Positions 24,958 through 34,231 are shown, counted from the first letter of the stretch. The stretch is 64,000 nt of DNA from Fictibacillus fluitans (GCF_030418125.1 NZ_JAUHTR010000005.1:1-64000), one strand, 5' to 3'. Notes: generated by a model from the sequence alone, not told the origin. Program-made: numbers and translations.

Positions 24958-25137
24958 TTAGAACAACCAGAAATAATCCACTGCTGCCAAAAGCACAACA
25001 GCAAGCACAGCTATTAACATCTTTTGCTTTTTCGTTAATTTTTTGTAAAACGAATACCGCTTGGATTCATCATGAAAAATCCAATAATCAAATGCACCAA
25101 GTAACAAGGCAAAAATCACTGCACCGGCTGCCAGCAA
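24958..25137 (-). CDS. Small two-helix membrane protein
   Basis: 59-residue hydrophobic protein with two membrane helices: LAAGAVIFALLLGAFDYWIF near the N-terminus and MLIAVLAVVLLAAVDYFWLF at the C-terminus, joined by a basic stretch ESKRYSFYKKLTKKQK. The start is a TTG at 25137, seven bases after AAAAGGAGG; the frame is open to an ATG at 25188, but that has no ribosome binding site. It follows the DUF4179 gene by about 60 bases and may be the third gene of the sigma-factor operon. Function unknown. Confidence 0.65.
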   Translation of the reverse strand: MLAAGAVIFALLLGAFDYWIFHDESKRYSFYKKLTKKQKMLIAVLAVVLLAAVDYFWLF

Positions 25138-25195
25138 ATTTCTTCCTCCTTTTCCTAAAGTTACGAATATAGCTGAAAAAAGATACATTGACTAT

Positions 25196-26515
25196 CTAAT
25201 GGATTCGGATTTTAACGTCGCCGTGGATCCACTTAGGATAGAAACTGAAATCAATGGTAATCGGATTTTTATATTTTTTGACAGATTTTATATCTATTCC
25301 TACTTCACTAGGTCTATGATTTGGAGTAGACCCAAATGCAGAATGGTACTCTATTTCTTTGCCATTTCCGTCGGTTGCGTTGCTAAAAGGCATAAAGTGG
25401 AATGGCTTTTTGGTATGCATCTTAAACGAAAGACTGTTCTTTTTTACTTTCATATCCCTGAATAGTTCTTTGTCAGGTTGCTTTAATATTTTTCTTTTCT
25501 CCGTATCAACTACTAATTTATCATTTGATTTATCAATAACTTGAATTTGATTCATGACCAGGTACAGTTCTTGCGTCTTGCGAAAATAATTACTTTGCAG
25601 ATAATATACATGTTCATCCTCTTCCTCTTTGATGCTTGTCAATCCCGAAGAGGTTCCCCATGATTCCCAGCTTTCATCCACAAGCCTGATTCCATCAAAA
25701 TTCAGTATTCTTTTTGTGTTATCCTGATGTTCCTTAAGATATACTGCTACACGCAGAGGATAAACTACTACTTTTTCAACTGTGATTTTCTGCTCTTCCA
25801 CTGTGATCTGCTTATTAAGTTCATATACCTTTTTTATTTTAAGTTTTTTCGTTAAATCGAAATCTATCGCAAACTTTTCATCTAAATGATGACTTCCCTT
25901 TAGTTTAAATAACACTTTATATCTCATCTCATCATTTGGTTTTTCATAAAAGAATTCCAATTTGCCGGTGTATTGCTTTTTTCCGCTCTCCGAGTCATGC
26001 GGTCCACCGTAATTGATTCCGTTCACTTCAAGTACTTTGCCATTTCTGTTTTTTAGTTCTGTATCACTCATGTTCACTTCTTTTAGTTTCTGATTAGAGT
26101 TAATGGTATAAAACAGCACCATGCCCTCTTCATCTGCAATAGCTCCGTCGATCGTTACTTTCACTCCGTTCTTTTCCTGCGAGACACCGATTTCCTGGTA
26201 ATATTTATTTTCAATGGCTGCCATACGGCCTTTATCATCTCTGATGAGTTCAACGACTTTTTCCATACCGGGGATGTTCGTCATATAATCCGCAAATACA
26301 GGAGAGAACCGAATGGACCAGAAAAACCCGATCAACAGGACAGCAGCCGCTGCCATACCGTACATCCAGCGTTTCTTTTTTACACCGCTTTTCTCTTCCG
26401 ATTTTGCTTTATGGAAGCCTGCAAAAATGGCTTCATCTAGCGCATCCATGGATATTTCCATAGCATCATATTTCTTTTTCAGCTTCATTATCTGCTCTTC
26501 TTCCTTGCTATACAT
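25196..26515 (-). CDS. DUF4179 membrane protein, likely anti-sigma factor
   Basis: 439 residues: a cytoplasmic N-terminal part of about 48 residues, a single membrane helix (about 50-68, MYGMAAAAVLLIGFFWSI), then a DUF4179-type extracytoplasmic region (PVFADYMTNIPGMEKVVELIRDD and IDGAIADEEGMVLFYTI are characteristic) and a long beta-rich C-terminal half. It overlaps the ECF sigma gene by eight bases. Genes with this layout act as anti-sigma factors holding the sigma factor at the membrane; here that is inferred from the position and topology. Confidence 0.82.
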   Translation of the reverse strand: MYSKEEEQIMKLKKKYDAMEISMDALDEAIFAGFHKAKSEEKSGVKKKRWMYGMAAAAVLLIGFFWSIRFSPVFADYMTNIPGMEKVVELIRDDKGRMAAIENKYYQEIGVSQEKNGVKVTIDGAIADEEGMVLFYTINSNQKLKEVNMSDTELKNRNGKVLEVNGINYGGPHDSESGKKQYTGKLEFFYEKPNDEMRYKVLFKLKGSHHLDEKFAIDFDLTKKLKIKKVYELNKQITVEEQKITVEKVVVYPLRVAVYLKEHQDNTKRILNFDGIRLVDESWESWGTSSGLTSIKEEEDEHVYYLQSNYFRKTQELYLVMNQIQVIDKSNDKLVVDTEKRKILKQPDKELFRDMKVKKNSLSFKMHTKKPFHFMPFSNATDGNGKEIEYHSAFGSTPNHRPSEVGIDIKSVKKYKNPITIDFSFYPKWIHGDVKIRIH

Positions 26516-27032
26516 TCAGGCTCCCTCCCTTCTCGTCCAACCTGTCCCTCAGCATCTTCAGCGCTTTATTGAGCCAGGTTTTCACCGTTCCTTCCGGACA
26601 TTGCATGGCCTGGGCGATGTCTTTTATTTTCAGATCATGAAAATATTTTAAGATTAGAATCTCCCTTGAACGTTCGTCGAGCCCCTGCATGGCATCCTTC
26701 AGCTCCATCTCAGAATGATTTTCCGATATGCCGTAAGCGTTTAATAGTTCATCGTTTACTGTCATGCGCCTGTTATTTTTCAGCTGATCGTTGCAATAAT
26801 TAATCATGATGCGGATCAGCCATGTTTTAAAATAGGCAGGCTGCTTTATGCTGCGAATATTTTTATAGGCTCTGTACGTTACCTCTTGTATGGCTTCCAG
26901 CGCTTCTCCCTCATCATGAAGATACGACAGGGCAGTTCTGTACAAATCAAGCTTGTATTGTTTCATAAGTGTTAAAAACGCTTCTCCGTCTCCTTTGCTT
27001 GCGTCCTCAACCCACTGCTGTTCCTGTTTCAA
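26508..27032 (-). CDS. ECF-type RNA polymerase sigma factor
   Basis: 174-residue extracytoplasmic-function sigma factor. Region 2 spans about residues 20-85 (YRTALSYLHDEGEALEAIQEVTYRAYKNI, then FKTWLIRIMINYC) and region 4 about 113-165 (RSREILILKYFHDLKIKDIAQAM, EGTVKTWLNKALKMLRD). It resembles the SigV group. The start is a TTG at 27032, nine bases after GGGGGATC. The DUF4179 gene follows with overlap. The stimulus and regulon are unknown. Confidence 0.93.
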   Translation of the reverse strand: MKQEQQWVEDASKGDGEAFLTLMKQYKLDLYRTALSYLHDEGEALEAIQEVTYRAYKNIRSIKQPAYFKTWLIRIMINYCNDQLKNNRRMTVNDELLNAYGISENHSEMELKDAMQGLDERSREILILKYFHDLKIKDIAQAMQCPEGTVKTWLNKALKMLRDRLDEKGGSLNV

Positions 27033-27210
27033 ATGCCGTGATCCCCCTTTTTCCTTCTCTGTTGTATATATTAGACTAATAAATGGAAAAAAAGTTTTAT
27101 TTTTCAGGAAAAAATTATTAGGAAGGAATTAATTGAATCCCGATTCGTTTGCTTTCGGGCGTGTTTTTGGTTTTCCGGACAAGTCCCGCCACCCCCGTCT
27201 CCCCAACAAC

Positions 27211-27236
27211 AAAAAAACCGCCCACTTTCAAGCGGT
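27211..27236 (-). terminator. Terminator of the cupin gene
   Basis: Stem ACCGC/GCGGT with a 7-base T-run on the minus strand, just after the cupin gene. Confidence 0.65.
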
Positions 27237-27248
27237 ACGGCTCTGCAA

Positions 27249-27881
27249 TCAAACATCAATGATCTTATTGTTGATATTAACGGTAATGCCATCACCCTCT
27301 ATAGACGCGCCAGTTTTACCCTTCAGCCTGTTCTGCCGGGGTGGACCGATGACAACGGATTCCTTGATCGGGGACAGAGCCTGGGCGATTTCTCCGGGAC
27401 GGAGGCCATAGGCCAGGTCGAAAACCTCTGGCGGAGTGAGACGTAGGGTGTCTGACCCTTCCGCTGTTTCAAATTGGTCATTGTTAAAAAACAAATGAAG
27501 ATGCACTTTGTCAGTTACAGGTGTAATCCAGTGCCACCAGGCCATTGGAATAAAAACGACCTGTCCTGGCTTGGCATGATAACTGTGCAATTTGTTCACA
27601 TCCGGATCGATGATGGAAACTACCACTTCCCCCGAAACTACTACGTCGAGTTCCCACGCGTTTGGATGCCAATGGGGCTCACGCATATGCCCCTTGCTCA
27701 TAAAAAGGTTCACAAACGCCCCTCCCACCATGGCCGGAAGCTGGGTGGAGGTCACTTCGTACGCCAGGTTCTCCTCATCTCTTTTAAAAAAGACATTGCT
27801 TTTGGAATCAAAAAAGAGATTGGGTGTTCCGCTTGTTTTCTTCAGGTTCGAATTATCTGGAACAAAACCGAATCTCGTCAT
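27249..27881 (-). CDS. Cupin protein, oxalate-decarboxylase-like
   Basis: 210-residue single cupin domain protein. The metal site is visible as EPHWHPNAWELDVVVSG (two His and one Glu) and a later His in FIPMAWWHWITPV, as in oxalate decarboxylase/germin-type cupins that bind Mn. The barrel occupies about residues 40-155; a C-terminal tail of about 55 residues ends in basic and beta-rich sequence. The start at ATG 27881 follows GGGGGACAGCTC; an ATG 75 bases upstream has no such site. Only one cupin domain, whereas OxdC has two, so the activity is uncertain. Confidence 0.82.
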   Translation of the reverse strand: MTRFGFVPDNSNLKKTSGTPNLFFDSKSNVFFKRDEENLAYEVTSTQLPAMVGGAFVNLFMSKGHMREPHWHPNAWELDVVVSGEVVVSIIDPDVNKLHSYHAKPGQVVFIPMAWWHWITPVTDKVHLHLFFNNDQFETAEGSDTLRLTPPEVFDLAYGLRPGEIAQALSPIKESVVIGPPRQNRLKGKTGASIEGDGITVNINNKIIDV

Positions 27882-27956
27882 GAGCTGTCCCCCATCATGT
27901 TTGAATTTATGATATTCCCTACTTGTTATATTCGATGGACAAAAAAGGAATGCCAT

Positions 27957-27992
27957 AAAAAAAAGACCATCACGCTGCTAACGGGATGGCCT
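27957..27992 (-). terminator. Terminator of xpaC-yaaN
   Basis: Stem around GGCCATC/GATGGTCT with a T-run on the minus strand, just after the yaaN stop. Confidence 0.7.
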
Positions 27993-28005
27993 TTCATCAA
28001 TGATA

Positions 28006-29184
28006 TTATTGTCCTTTGATTTCCAGCAGCTTCTGCCTCAGGCCGGTCTCCATCTGGGCCAGCTCGTTTTCGGCCAGACGGCGTTTGTGACGGCCTTCCT
28101 CCTGAATGCGGAGTGTTTCCTCAAGGGTGGACATGAGGTTTTCCTGCGTCTTCTTTAGCGTCTCGATATCAACCAGACCCCGTTCATTTTCGCGGGCTGT
28201 CTCAAGCGTGTTCGCTTTGAGCATTTCTGCGTTTTTCAGCAGCAGATCATTGGTCGTTTTGGCGACCTTTTTCTGAGCCTCCACCGCACTCCGCTGGCGA
28301 AGAAGAGTAAGGGCAATGGCGACCTGGTTTTTCCAGAGCGGAATAGCTGTCATGATGGAAGACTGTATTTTTTCCACGAGCGCCTGGTTTGTGTTTTGAA
28401 TCAGGCGAATTTGCGGAGCACTCTGAATGGTGATTTCCCGGCTCAGCTTCAGATCATGAAGCCGTTTGTCCAGTCGGTCGGCAAACTGCACCATATCATT
28501 GACTTCCTGATATTTCATTTGATCGTTCGTAGCTTCCGCTTCTTTACGGAGCGAAGGAATGACCTTAGTGTTGATTTCCTCAAGCTTTAATTCCCCTGCC
28601 GCAATGTACACGTTCAATGCCTGAAAATACTCTTTGTTGTGGTCATAGAGCTTATCCAGCATGGCGATATCGGCCAGCAGTACGTTTTTGCTGCTGTCGA
28701 GCTTCACGCTGATCCGGTCAATCTGGGCTCCTGTCTTTTGGTACTTGGACAGCACTTCCTGAACCGATCCGGAAATCTTTCCGAACACCCTGCCTAACAA
28801 CGAGGGTTTGTTGGATTGCAGCTCTTCCGGATTAACGGTACTTAATTTCTTCATGAGATCGTTTATGATATCGCCAACCTGGCCAACGTCCTGCTTCTTC
28901 ACCTGGTCAAGCATTGTATTCGAGAACGATAGAAGCTTTGACTGTGCAGGCGAGCCATAGGTGATCATCGCCTGATGGTTTTTCGGATCAATCTGCTGGG
29001 CCAGCTGATAGGCTTTGGCTTTGTTCTCCTCCGGAAGCACGTCGATCAATTTCCGCTGGACCGCCGGTTCTTCCTGCTGAACCTCCGGAACCTTCGGCGC
29101 TTCACCGAACGGATCTGCGAGCAGGTCATCCATAATATCCAATTTATCGTCTTGATTATAAAGAGGTGATGTATTATCGCTCAT
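28006..29184 (-). CDS. yaaN: Toxic anion resistance (TelA) family protein
   Basis: 392-residue TelA-family protein, mostly alpha-helical with long coiled-coil stretches (about 165-370). Characteristic parts are the acidic N-terminus, [23 protein letters not shown] near residue 125, and [17 protein letters not shown] near 270. Partner of the preceding XpaC-like protein; the two genes overlap by 11 bases, as in the xpaC-yaaN operon of B. subtilis. Members are linked by name to tellurite resistance, but a direct role is not established; an envelope-stress role is often proposed. Confidence 0.9.
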   Translation of the reverse strand: MSDNTSPLYNQDDKLDIMDDLLADPFGEAPKVPEVQQEEPAVQRKLIDVLPEENKAKAYQLAQQIDPKNHQAMITYGSPAQSKLLSFSNTMLDQVKKQDVGQVGDIINDLMKKLSTVNPEELQSNKPSLLGRVFGKISGSVQEVLSKYQKTGAQIDRISVKLDSSKNVLLADIAMLDKLYDHNKEYFQALNVYIAAGELKLEEINTKVIPSLRKEAEATNDQMKYQEVNDMVQFADRLDKRLHDLKLSREITIQSAPQIRLIQNTNQALVEKIQSSIMTAIPLWKNQVAIALTLLRQRSAVEAQKKVAKTTNDLLLKNAEMLKANTLETARENERGLVDIETLKKTQENLMSTLEETLRIQEEGRHKRRLAENELAQMETGLRQKLLEIKGQ

Positions 29185-29836
29185 GAAAATCTCCTGCTTT
29201 CGTGTCTAATTTGGTTTCTTTCAGCATTTTCATGGAATGCCTGGCAACATCCAGTTCAAAATTCAGTTCTTCCATGTCATCTGAAAGCATATGGTACAAG
29301 TCCTCTTCAATATATTCGGTAAGCTCTTTTAACGTCCTTCTTGTTTCAGAGAGGGATTCCTGTATTTCCCAGCTTTTCTTTGGCTGGCTCGACAAAAATG
29401 CATACTTCTCTGTCAGTTCGACGGCAGAATCCAGGTGAGTGAAGAAGAATCTTTCTCCTTGAAAAAAACGCCTGGGCTCCTTCTTGGTCATGCTGTATAT
29501 TTTTCTCGTCACCTTCGTCAGCTCAAATCGCTGCTTTAGCGTTGGAATATCACGGATGGAAAACAGCGTCTTTTGCAGGCGCTGGATTTTCGGCTTGGCT
29601 TCTCTTAAATTTCTTTGAATGTACTTATATTCACCACGTGTGAGCTGATGCTTTTTGAGCAGCCGCCAGTTCCAGAGCATCGATGCCATTGAAAAACCGA
29701 TTACCCCGCCGCCAACGGCCAAGCCGCTTGAAAGCCAAAAGGATTGGTCAAAGGCGAAGAAAGAAAGCAGCCATACGATGGCCGTGGCATTAAAGCTGCT
29801 GATGACCTTTACGACGAAACCTAAAAATCCGTTCAT
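29174..29836 (-). CDS. xpaC: XpaC-like membrane protein
   Basis: 220-residue protein of the XpaC family (named for hydrolysis of 5-bromo-4-chloroindolyl phosphate in B. subtilis). Two membrane helices at the N-terminus (about 5-40) are followed by a basic helical cytoplasmic domain with repeated coiled-coil segments (about 50-220). The ATG at 29836 follows GGGAGCGATTGAC; the frame is open further upstream without a good site. Operon with yaaN. Confidence 0.85.
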   Translation of the reverse strand: MNGFLGFVVKVISSFNATAIVWLLSFFAFDQSFWLSSGLAVGGGVIGFSMASMLWNWRLLKKHQLTRGEYKYIQRNLREAKPKIQRLQKTLFSIRDIPTLKQRFELTKVTRKIYSMTKKEPRRFFQGERFFFTHLDSAVELTEKYAFLSSQPKKSWEIQESLSETRRTLKELTEYIEEDLYHMLSDDMEELNFELDVARHSMKMLKETKLDTKAGDFHER

Positions 29837-30225
29837 GTCAATCGCTCCCGATTTCACGTCTTTTCTATTACTACGAACAGAACAGACTGTGAGTTTCATG
29901 TTTAGAAAAATTTTACTATCTTCTATCATTACCATACCGCATGATGCGGAATTTCTCCATTGCCCTGTAAACGTAAAAAGACTAAGACTTAAGACGTAGA
30001 TTAGAACCGAACAGAGGAAAAAAGCGGGAGCAGAAGAAGAGAGGAATCATCGCGGCACTTTCACCAATAGGGTTACCCTGCATGAGCAGGGTGCAAACGG
30101 ACCCTTGGCTGATATTGTAAGGTTTATAGGAAAATAGAAGCGTTTATACCAGAATTCCCCCTATACTGTCATTTCTTGTCGAATATCTTAGAGGATTTAT
30201 TACGAATGAAAAGGGGAGATTTAAG
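29837..30225. other. Intergenic region with a structured leader before the 3D-domain gene
   Basis: About 390 bases without a gene. From about 30000 the plus strand is rich in stem-forming blocks: GAGGAATCATCGCGGC, then TAGGGTTACC, a perfect hairpin ACCCTGC-ATGA-GCAGGGT (30075-30092), then GGACCCTTGGCTGATATTGTAAGG. The position before a secreted cell wall enzyme and a faint likeness to the 3' part of ydaO-type c-di-AMP riboswitches (AGGGNTACC, GNACCC...GCT...GTAAG) suggest a cis-regulatory RNA, but the conserved core does not match well. Confidence 0.35.
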
Positions 30226-31017
30226 ATGAAAAAATGGTTGGGGATTTTCATGGCGGCAGTTCTCTGTACAGGCTTTATGTTTCCTGGACATAGCAGTGCC
30301 GCTCTAGGCAGCCAAATGCTGTCACAAGGATCAAGCAACAATGATGTGGTTGATCTTCAGGAGTATCTGATGACAAAGGGCGTTTTTCCGTATCATACGG
30401 CTACGGGCTATTATGGATCAATTACGAAAACCGCTGTCGAGCAATTTCAAAACCAATCCCGCATTAAAGTTGACGGGGTTGCAGGATCGGAAACTATTAA
30501 TAAATTGAAAGTACTGCGCAAAGGGGATATCGGCAAACCAGTTATCGAACTGCAGCGCCTGCTAAAGGCCTGGAACGCTTACAGTTCCACGGTTGACGGC
30601 ATTTATGGAGACAGCACCGTTTCAGCAGTGGCTTCCTTCCAAAAAAGCCATGGACTTTCCTCTGATGGCATCGCAGGACCAAGTACATATAAAAAGCTTC
30701 GCCAAAAGAGCCCTTCTTATTCCACCAGAAGCTTCACGGTGAACAGCTCGGCTTACACAGCTGACTGTGATGGCTGTTCAGGCAAAACAAAAATGGGCAT
30801 CGATCTTAAAAAATACAGCGGCGGAAAAGTAGTGGCTGTCGATCCGGCGGTAATCCCGCTTGGATCTAAAGTGGTCGTTGAAGGCTATGGTACAGCGATT
30901 GCCGCTGATATTGGCGGCGGCATTAACGGCAAAATGCTTGATGTGTTCATCGCTGACCATGGGGATGCCATCAACTGGGGCCGCAAAGACGTAAAAGTAA
31001 CGGTGTATGAAAACTAA
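30226..31017 (+). CDS. Secreted 3D-domain protein with two peptidoglycan-binding domains
   Basis: 263 residues: signal peptide (about 1-27), two PG_binding_1 domains (about 36-88 with DLQEYLMTKGVFPYHTATGYYG; and 97-150 with ELQRLLKAWNAYSSTVDGIYGD), and a C-terminal 3D domain (about 165-262) named for its Asp residues (TAADCDG-like TADCDG, AVDPAVIPLGSKV, AADIGGGINGKMLDVFI, DHGDAINWG). The 3D fold resembles lytic transglycosylase MltA and RlpA. It should act on or bind the wall. Strong GGGGAGA site before the ATG, and a structured leader upstream. Confidence 0.9.
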   Translation: MKKWLGIFMAAVLCTGFMFPGHSSAALGSQMLSQGSSNNDVVDLQEYLMTKGVFPYHTATGYYGSITKTAVEQFQNQSRIKVDGVAGSETINKLKVLRKGDIGKPVIELQRLLKAWNAYSSTVDGIYGDSTVSAVASFQKSHGLSSDGIAGPSTYKKLRQKSPSYSTRSFTVNSSAYTADCDGCSGKTKMGIDLKKYSGGKVVAVDPAVIPLGSKVVVEGYGTAIAADIGGGINGKMLDVFIADHGDAINWGRKDVKVTVYEN

Positions 31018-31030
31018 AGAGCACTGCCTG

Positions 31031-31069
31031 ATCCCGGGACGCCTTACGGCTGAATACCCGGGATTTTTT
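31031..31069 (+). terminator. Terminator of the 3D-domain gene
   Basis: Stem ATCCCGGG/CCCGGGAT followed by a T-run. Confidence 0.8.
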
Positions 31070-31177
31070 AATGCCCTGAGCCTAATTTGGTAGCCATCTC
31101 CTATATTCGCGCTTACTATATCGAAGGGCTCTCGTAAGCGTTTGCCTATAGACGATTTTTAAAGGCAGGGATATGTG

Positions 31178-32074
31178 GTGGCAACCAAACTTAACGTCAG
31201 AAAAAATGTGCTCCATCTTACGGATGACGAAAAACATGAGCTGATATGTGCCATACTCAAGCTAAAGAAAAAAGGAATCTATAACCGTTACATTGCATGG
31301 CATGCTTCGGCAGGCCGGTTTCATACCCCACAGGGTGCTGACCGGAATGCGGCCCATATGGGTCCTGCCTTTCTGCCATGGCACCGGGAGTTTTTAAGGC
31401 GCTTTGAAGAAGATCTTCAAACCGTGGCCCCGGGCATCAGCCTTCCCTATTGGGACTGGGCAGCAGATGCAAGACTGCCGGATCCGAGGCAATCTCCCTT
31501 ATGGGCGGAGGATTTGATGGGAGGCAGCGGAAATCCCGAGAATCATTTTGTTGTGGAAGATGGTCCTTTTACTCAGGAGCATTGGGAAACCATTGATGAA
31601 GATGGCAATCCTGACGGCGGGCTGAGGCGCAACCTGGGTGGAAGTGAAAGAGCGAGTACCCTTCCAACCGTTCGTGATGTAAAAGAAGCGTTGAAGGTTG
31701 ATATTTATGATTCGCCTCCCTGGAACATGACCAGCGAGCCCAGTTTCAGGAATCAGCTGGAGGGCTTTATCAACGGGCCTCAGCTGCATAACCGTGTTCA
31801 TGGGTGGGTAGGCGGCCATATGGGATTTGTACCGATTGCCCCCAATGACCCTGTCTTCTTTTTGCATCATGCCAATGTGGACCGAATCTGGGCAATATGG
31901 CAGATCATCCACAAAAAGGAACCATACTTGCCCCAGCAAAAAGGCCCTTTCGGACATAATCCAACCGATCCCATGTATCCCTGGGACACCGTGCCGGAAG
32001 AGGTTATGAACCACAGAAAGATGGGTTATCTGTATGATACGGAAGCAAAACTCCTAAAAACGAAGAAAAAATAA
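31178..32074 (+). CDS. Tyrosinase (type 3 copper phenol oxidase)
   Basis: Cytosolic-type bacterial tyrosinase of 298 residues that hydroxylates monophenols and oxidises diphenols to quinones, the first steps to melanin. Copper A His are in AWHASAG, NAAHMG and LPWHREF (residues 42, 60 and 69 from this start); copper B His in LHNRVHGW and FLHHANVDRIW. No signal peptide and no caddie gene nearby, as in B. megaterium, whose enzyme it follows closely. Two GTG codons stand in tandem (31175 and 31178); the second gives the same N-terminal length as the B. megaterium protein. The residue after the second copper B His is Gly, where I recall Arg209 in B. megaterium. Confidence 0.95.
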   Translation: MATKLNVRKNVLHLTDDEKHELICAILKLKKKGIYNRYIAWHASAGRFHTPQGADRNAAHMGPAFLPWHREFLRRFEEDLQTVAPGISLPYWDWAADARLPDPRQSPLWAEDLMGGSGNPENHFVVEDGPFTQEHWETIDEDGNPDGGLRRNLGGSERASTLPTVRDVKEALKVDIYDSPPWNMTSEPSFRNQLEGFINGPQLHNRVHGWVGGHMGFVPIAPNDPVFFLHHANVDRIWAIWQIIHKKEPYLPQQKGPFGHNPTDPMYPWDTVPEEVMNHRKMGYLYDTEAKLLKTKKK

Positions 32075-32077
32075 TAG

Positions 32078-32132
32078 AAAAGCTGACTCTGGTAAAATAC
32101 ACTTTCGTGCATTTTTCTGAGTCAGCTTTTTT
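32078..32132. terminator. Bidirectional terminator
   Basis: AAAAGCTGACTC pairs with GAGTCAGCTTTT between convergent tyrosinase and PepX genes. Confidence 0.8.
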
Positions 32133-32134
32133 CA

Positions 32135-34012
32135 TTAAAAGTCTATGGCTTGTTCTCCGCCTACGACAGGAAGCCGCAATGAGCTTCTTGGAAGCAGGAT
32201 CGTGTTTTCCGCTTTCGTCGTATCCGGAACGGTCCAGTTGTCGTCACTGCCTGCAATTACCAGGCCGATACGGTGGCCGGGCTTAAAAATATAGTCTTCC
32301 GGCAAGGCATCCCACCGTACCTGATAGGGTTTACCTGGAGAAAGGGATGTAGTAACAGAAAGAGATTTATAGTTTTGCGCATCCATCCAGCTTCGGGTCA
32401 CAATCTCGTAATCGGAGGTATGAGTGTTCTTTACGGTCTTTTTGTAGCAGGCATCATCTGCACCAGCACTCTCACCCCAGCAGTCTTCCTCCGTCAGCGT
32501 CGTAATGCCTTCTCCCCTGGCTTCATGGTTCACCCTTGTGTCTGTTCCATAATCCACCAGGTACGCTGTATAATTCGTATCTTCCGCATTGGTGGCTGTA
32601 CTGAGTTCGATTTTCGGCGTACCGCTGAAACGGACGCTTTTCGAAAGCGGCTCCGATAAGAACAGCAGCCTGTTTTTATTGAGAGAGGCATCCGTCTGGA
32701 CGAGCTGTTTTTCCGTCAAAAAAGGATTATCCGTAAAGGAGATGGAAGGGCTTTTCAAGACGGAATGCTTGGTAAGCTCTCCTGTTTCTCCCTTTTTATT
32801 GGCAGCGAGATTGATTTTTACGTAATCGGCCTGCTTGTCCGGCCATGTGGAATACGTGTTCCATGTACCTGCGGACCGTTCAATATCTGCCATTGGTTCA
32901 TCCATAATGTTGTTTTTCATATCCTTCAACCAATAATCAAACCACTGATGAAGTGTGTCTACCCATTCTGACCGGCGGAAATCAAATGGATCCACGTGTC
33001 CAGTTTGAGCAAGCCAGATTTTCCGTGGAACGTTTTGTTTCGCAAGCTCCGCCCACCAGCGGGAGAATTGATTGGTTTTTACATTGTAATCGTTCAGGCC
33101 GTGAATCAGAAAAACGCTCGCTTTCACGTTTTTCACATCGTTTATGTAGTTTCTCTTATCCCAGAACGAATTGTAATCCCCGGTTGCATCATCTGATTCC
33201 TGCAGGATCTGCTGGCGGACAGGCTCGCATTGCGCCTGACGTTTGGAATTGACGACGGTTCGGGCAAGTCCGGAAGGTCCACCCTTGTAATAAGGAATTC
33301 CGCCATAGCGGTAATAGTCATACCAGGAACTGATGGCACCGATTGGGACAATCGTCTTCAATCCCTCCACCCCGGTCGCTGCCACACCATTGGCAAGCGT
33401 GCCGTCATATGATTTTCCGATCATGCCCACTTTTCCATCCGTCCAGTAGGCTTCTACTTCTTTTCCGTCCTTGTTCCATGCTTTGGCCCGGCCATTCAGC
33501 CAGTCGACAGTTGCTTTAATGCTTTCGATTTCTTCAGGTCCTCCTGTTGTCGGGCAGCCGTCCGACTGGTTTGTGCCAACCATTTCCGGCTGTGCCACCG
33601 CATAGCCCCGCGGTACAAAATAATTGTCATACCAGAGCGGAAACATTTCGTTAATGCCGTCTTTGTCTTTGTCCTTCACCTCGGATTCGTTGCCCCGCCC
33701 CAGTCTTTCATAATAAGGGGAAGCATCCATAATGACCGGAACCCGAAGAGAGCCCTCTGTCTCCTTGGGACGAATAATATCCATGGCAATCCGGTCTTTT
33801 TTTCCATTGTCGTCGGTGTCGAGGTTGGATTCCACAAATACGGTCTCGCGAATAGCATCACTATAGGCGTATTTGGGCTGTGACAAAGGCGGGTCTGATT
33901 GCGCTTTTACTGGGGACGTACTGGTTTGTGCGTGTACATAGGAAGGTAAACTCATGGAGAAAAGGGCCGTTCCGGTTACAAGAAACTTTAGTAACTTCGA
34001 TCTTACTTTCAT
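32135..34012 (-). CDS. Secreted Xaa-Pro dipeptidyl-peptidase (S15 family)
   Basis: 625-residue serine peptidase of family S15. A signal peptide with cleavage near residue 28 (SYVHAQT) makes it extracellular. The alpha/beta-hydrolase core has the nucleophile Ser201 in GKSYDG, the Asp in FLIHGLNDYNVK and the His in TGHVDPFD; the C-terminal jelly-roll part is typical of the X-Pro dipeptidyl-peptidase/CocE group. It should release X-Pro dipeptides from peptides in the medium. Single gene. Confidence 0.9.
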   Translation of the reverse strand: MKVRSKLLKFLVTGTALFSMSLPSYVHAQTSTSPVKAQSDPPLSQPKYAYSDAIRETVFVESNLDTDDNGKKDRIAMDIIRPKETEGSLRVPVIMDASPYYERLGRGNESEVKDKDKDGINEMFPLWYDNYFVPRGYAVAQPEMVGTNQSDGCPTTGGPEEIESIKATVDWLNGRAKAWNKDGKEVEAYWTDGKVGMIGKSYDGTLANGVAATGVEGLKTIVPIGAISSWYDYYRYGGIPYYKGGPSGLARTVVNSKRQAQCEPVRQQILQESDDATGDYNSFWDKRNYINDVKNVKASVFLIHGLNDYNVKTNQFSRWWAELAKQNVPRKIWLAQTGHVDPFDFRRSEWVDTLHQWFDYWLKDMKNNIMDEPMADIERSAGTWNTYSTWPDKQADYVKINLAANKKGETGELTKHSVLKSPSISFTDNPFLTEKQLVQTDASLNKNRLLFLSEPLSKSVRFSGTPKIELSTATNAEDTNYTAYLVDYGTDTRVNHEARGEGITTLTEEDCWGESAGADDACYKKTVKNTHTSDYEIVTRSWMDAQNYKSLSVTTSLSPGKPYQVRWDALPEDYIFKPGHRIGLVIAGSDDNWTVPDTTKAENTILLPRSSLRLPVVGGEQAIDF

Positions 34013-34195
34013 TCACATTCCTCCTTCTTTTGGCTTACCTCTTCATGTTAATCCAGTTTTTTACATCAAAATAGGGCATATGGCCTTAATTCCCCGCCTG
34101 CAAAATAACCATTGTTTCGACAGTAAAAAGCAGCATCTGTGCCGATTCGATAGGCAAGCACAACAAGCACTCTGATGGGTCCAAGTCTTTCGGCC

Positions 34196-34231
34196 CAAAA
34201 AAAAGGCGACCTCCGTTCTCCGGGTCGCCTT
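34196..34231 (-). terminator. Terminator of the binding-protein gene
   Basis: Stem AGGCGACC/GGTCGCCT with T-run on the minus strand. Confidence 0.8.

Noticed and set aside
24592-25004. Small genes inside and beside repeat copy 2
   Set aside because: Open frames on both strands run through repeat sequence, lack ribosome binding sites and are not kept in the other copies.
29990-30225. Definite c-di-AMP (ydaO) riboswitch
   Set aside because: Only scattered resemblance; the conserved GCCGAAUCC and CCGUCAGCUAAC parts are not seen. Kept only as an unassigned structured leader.
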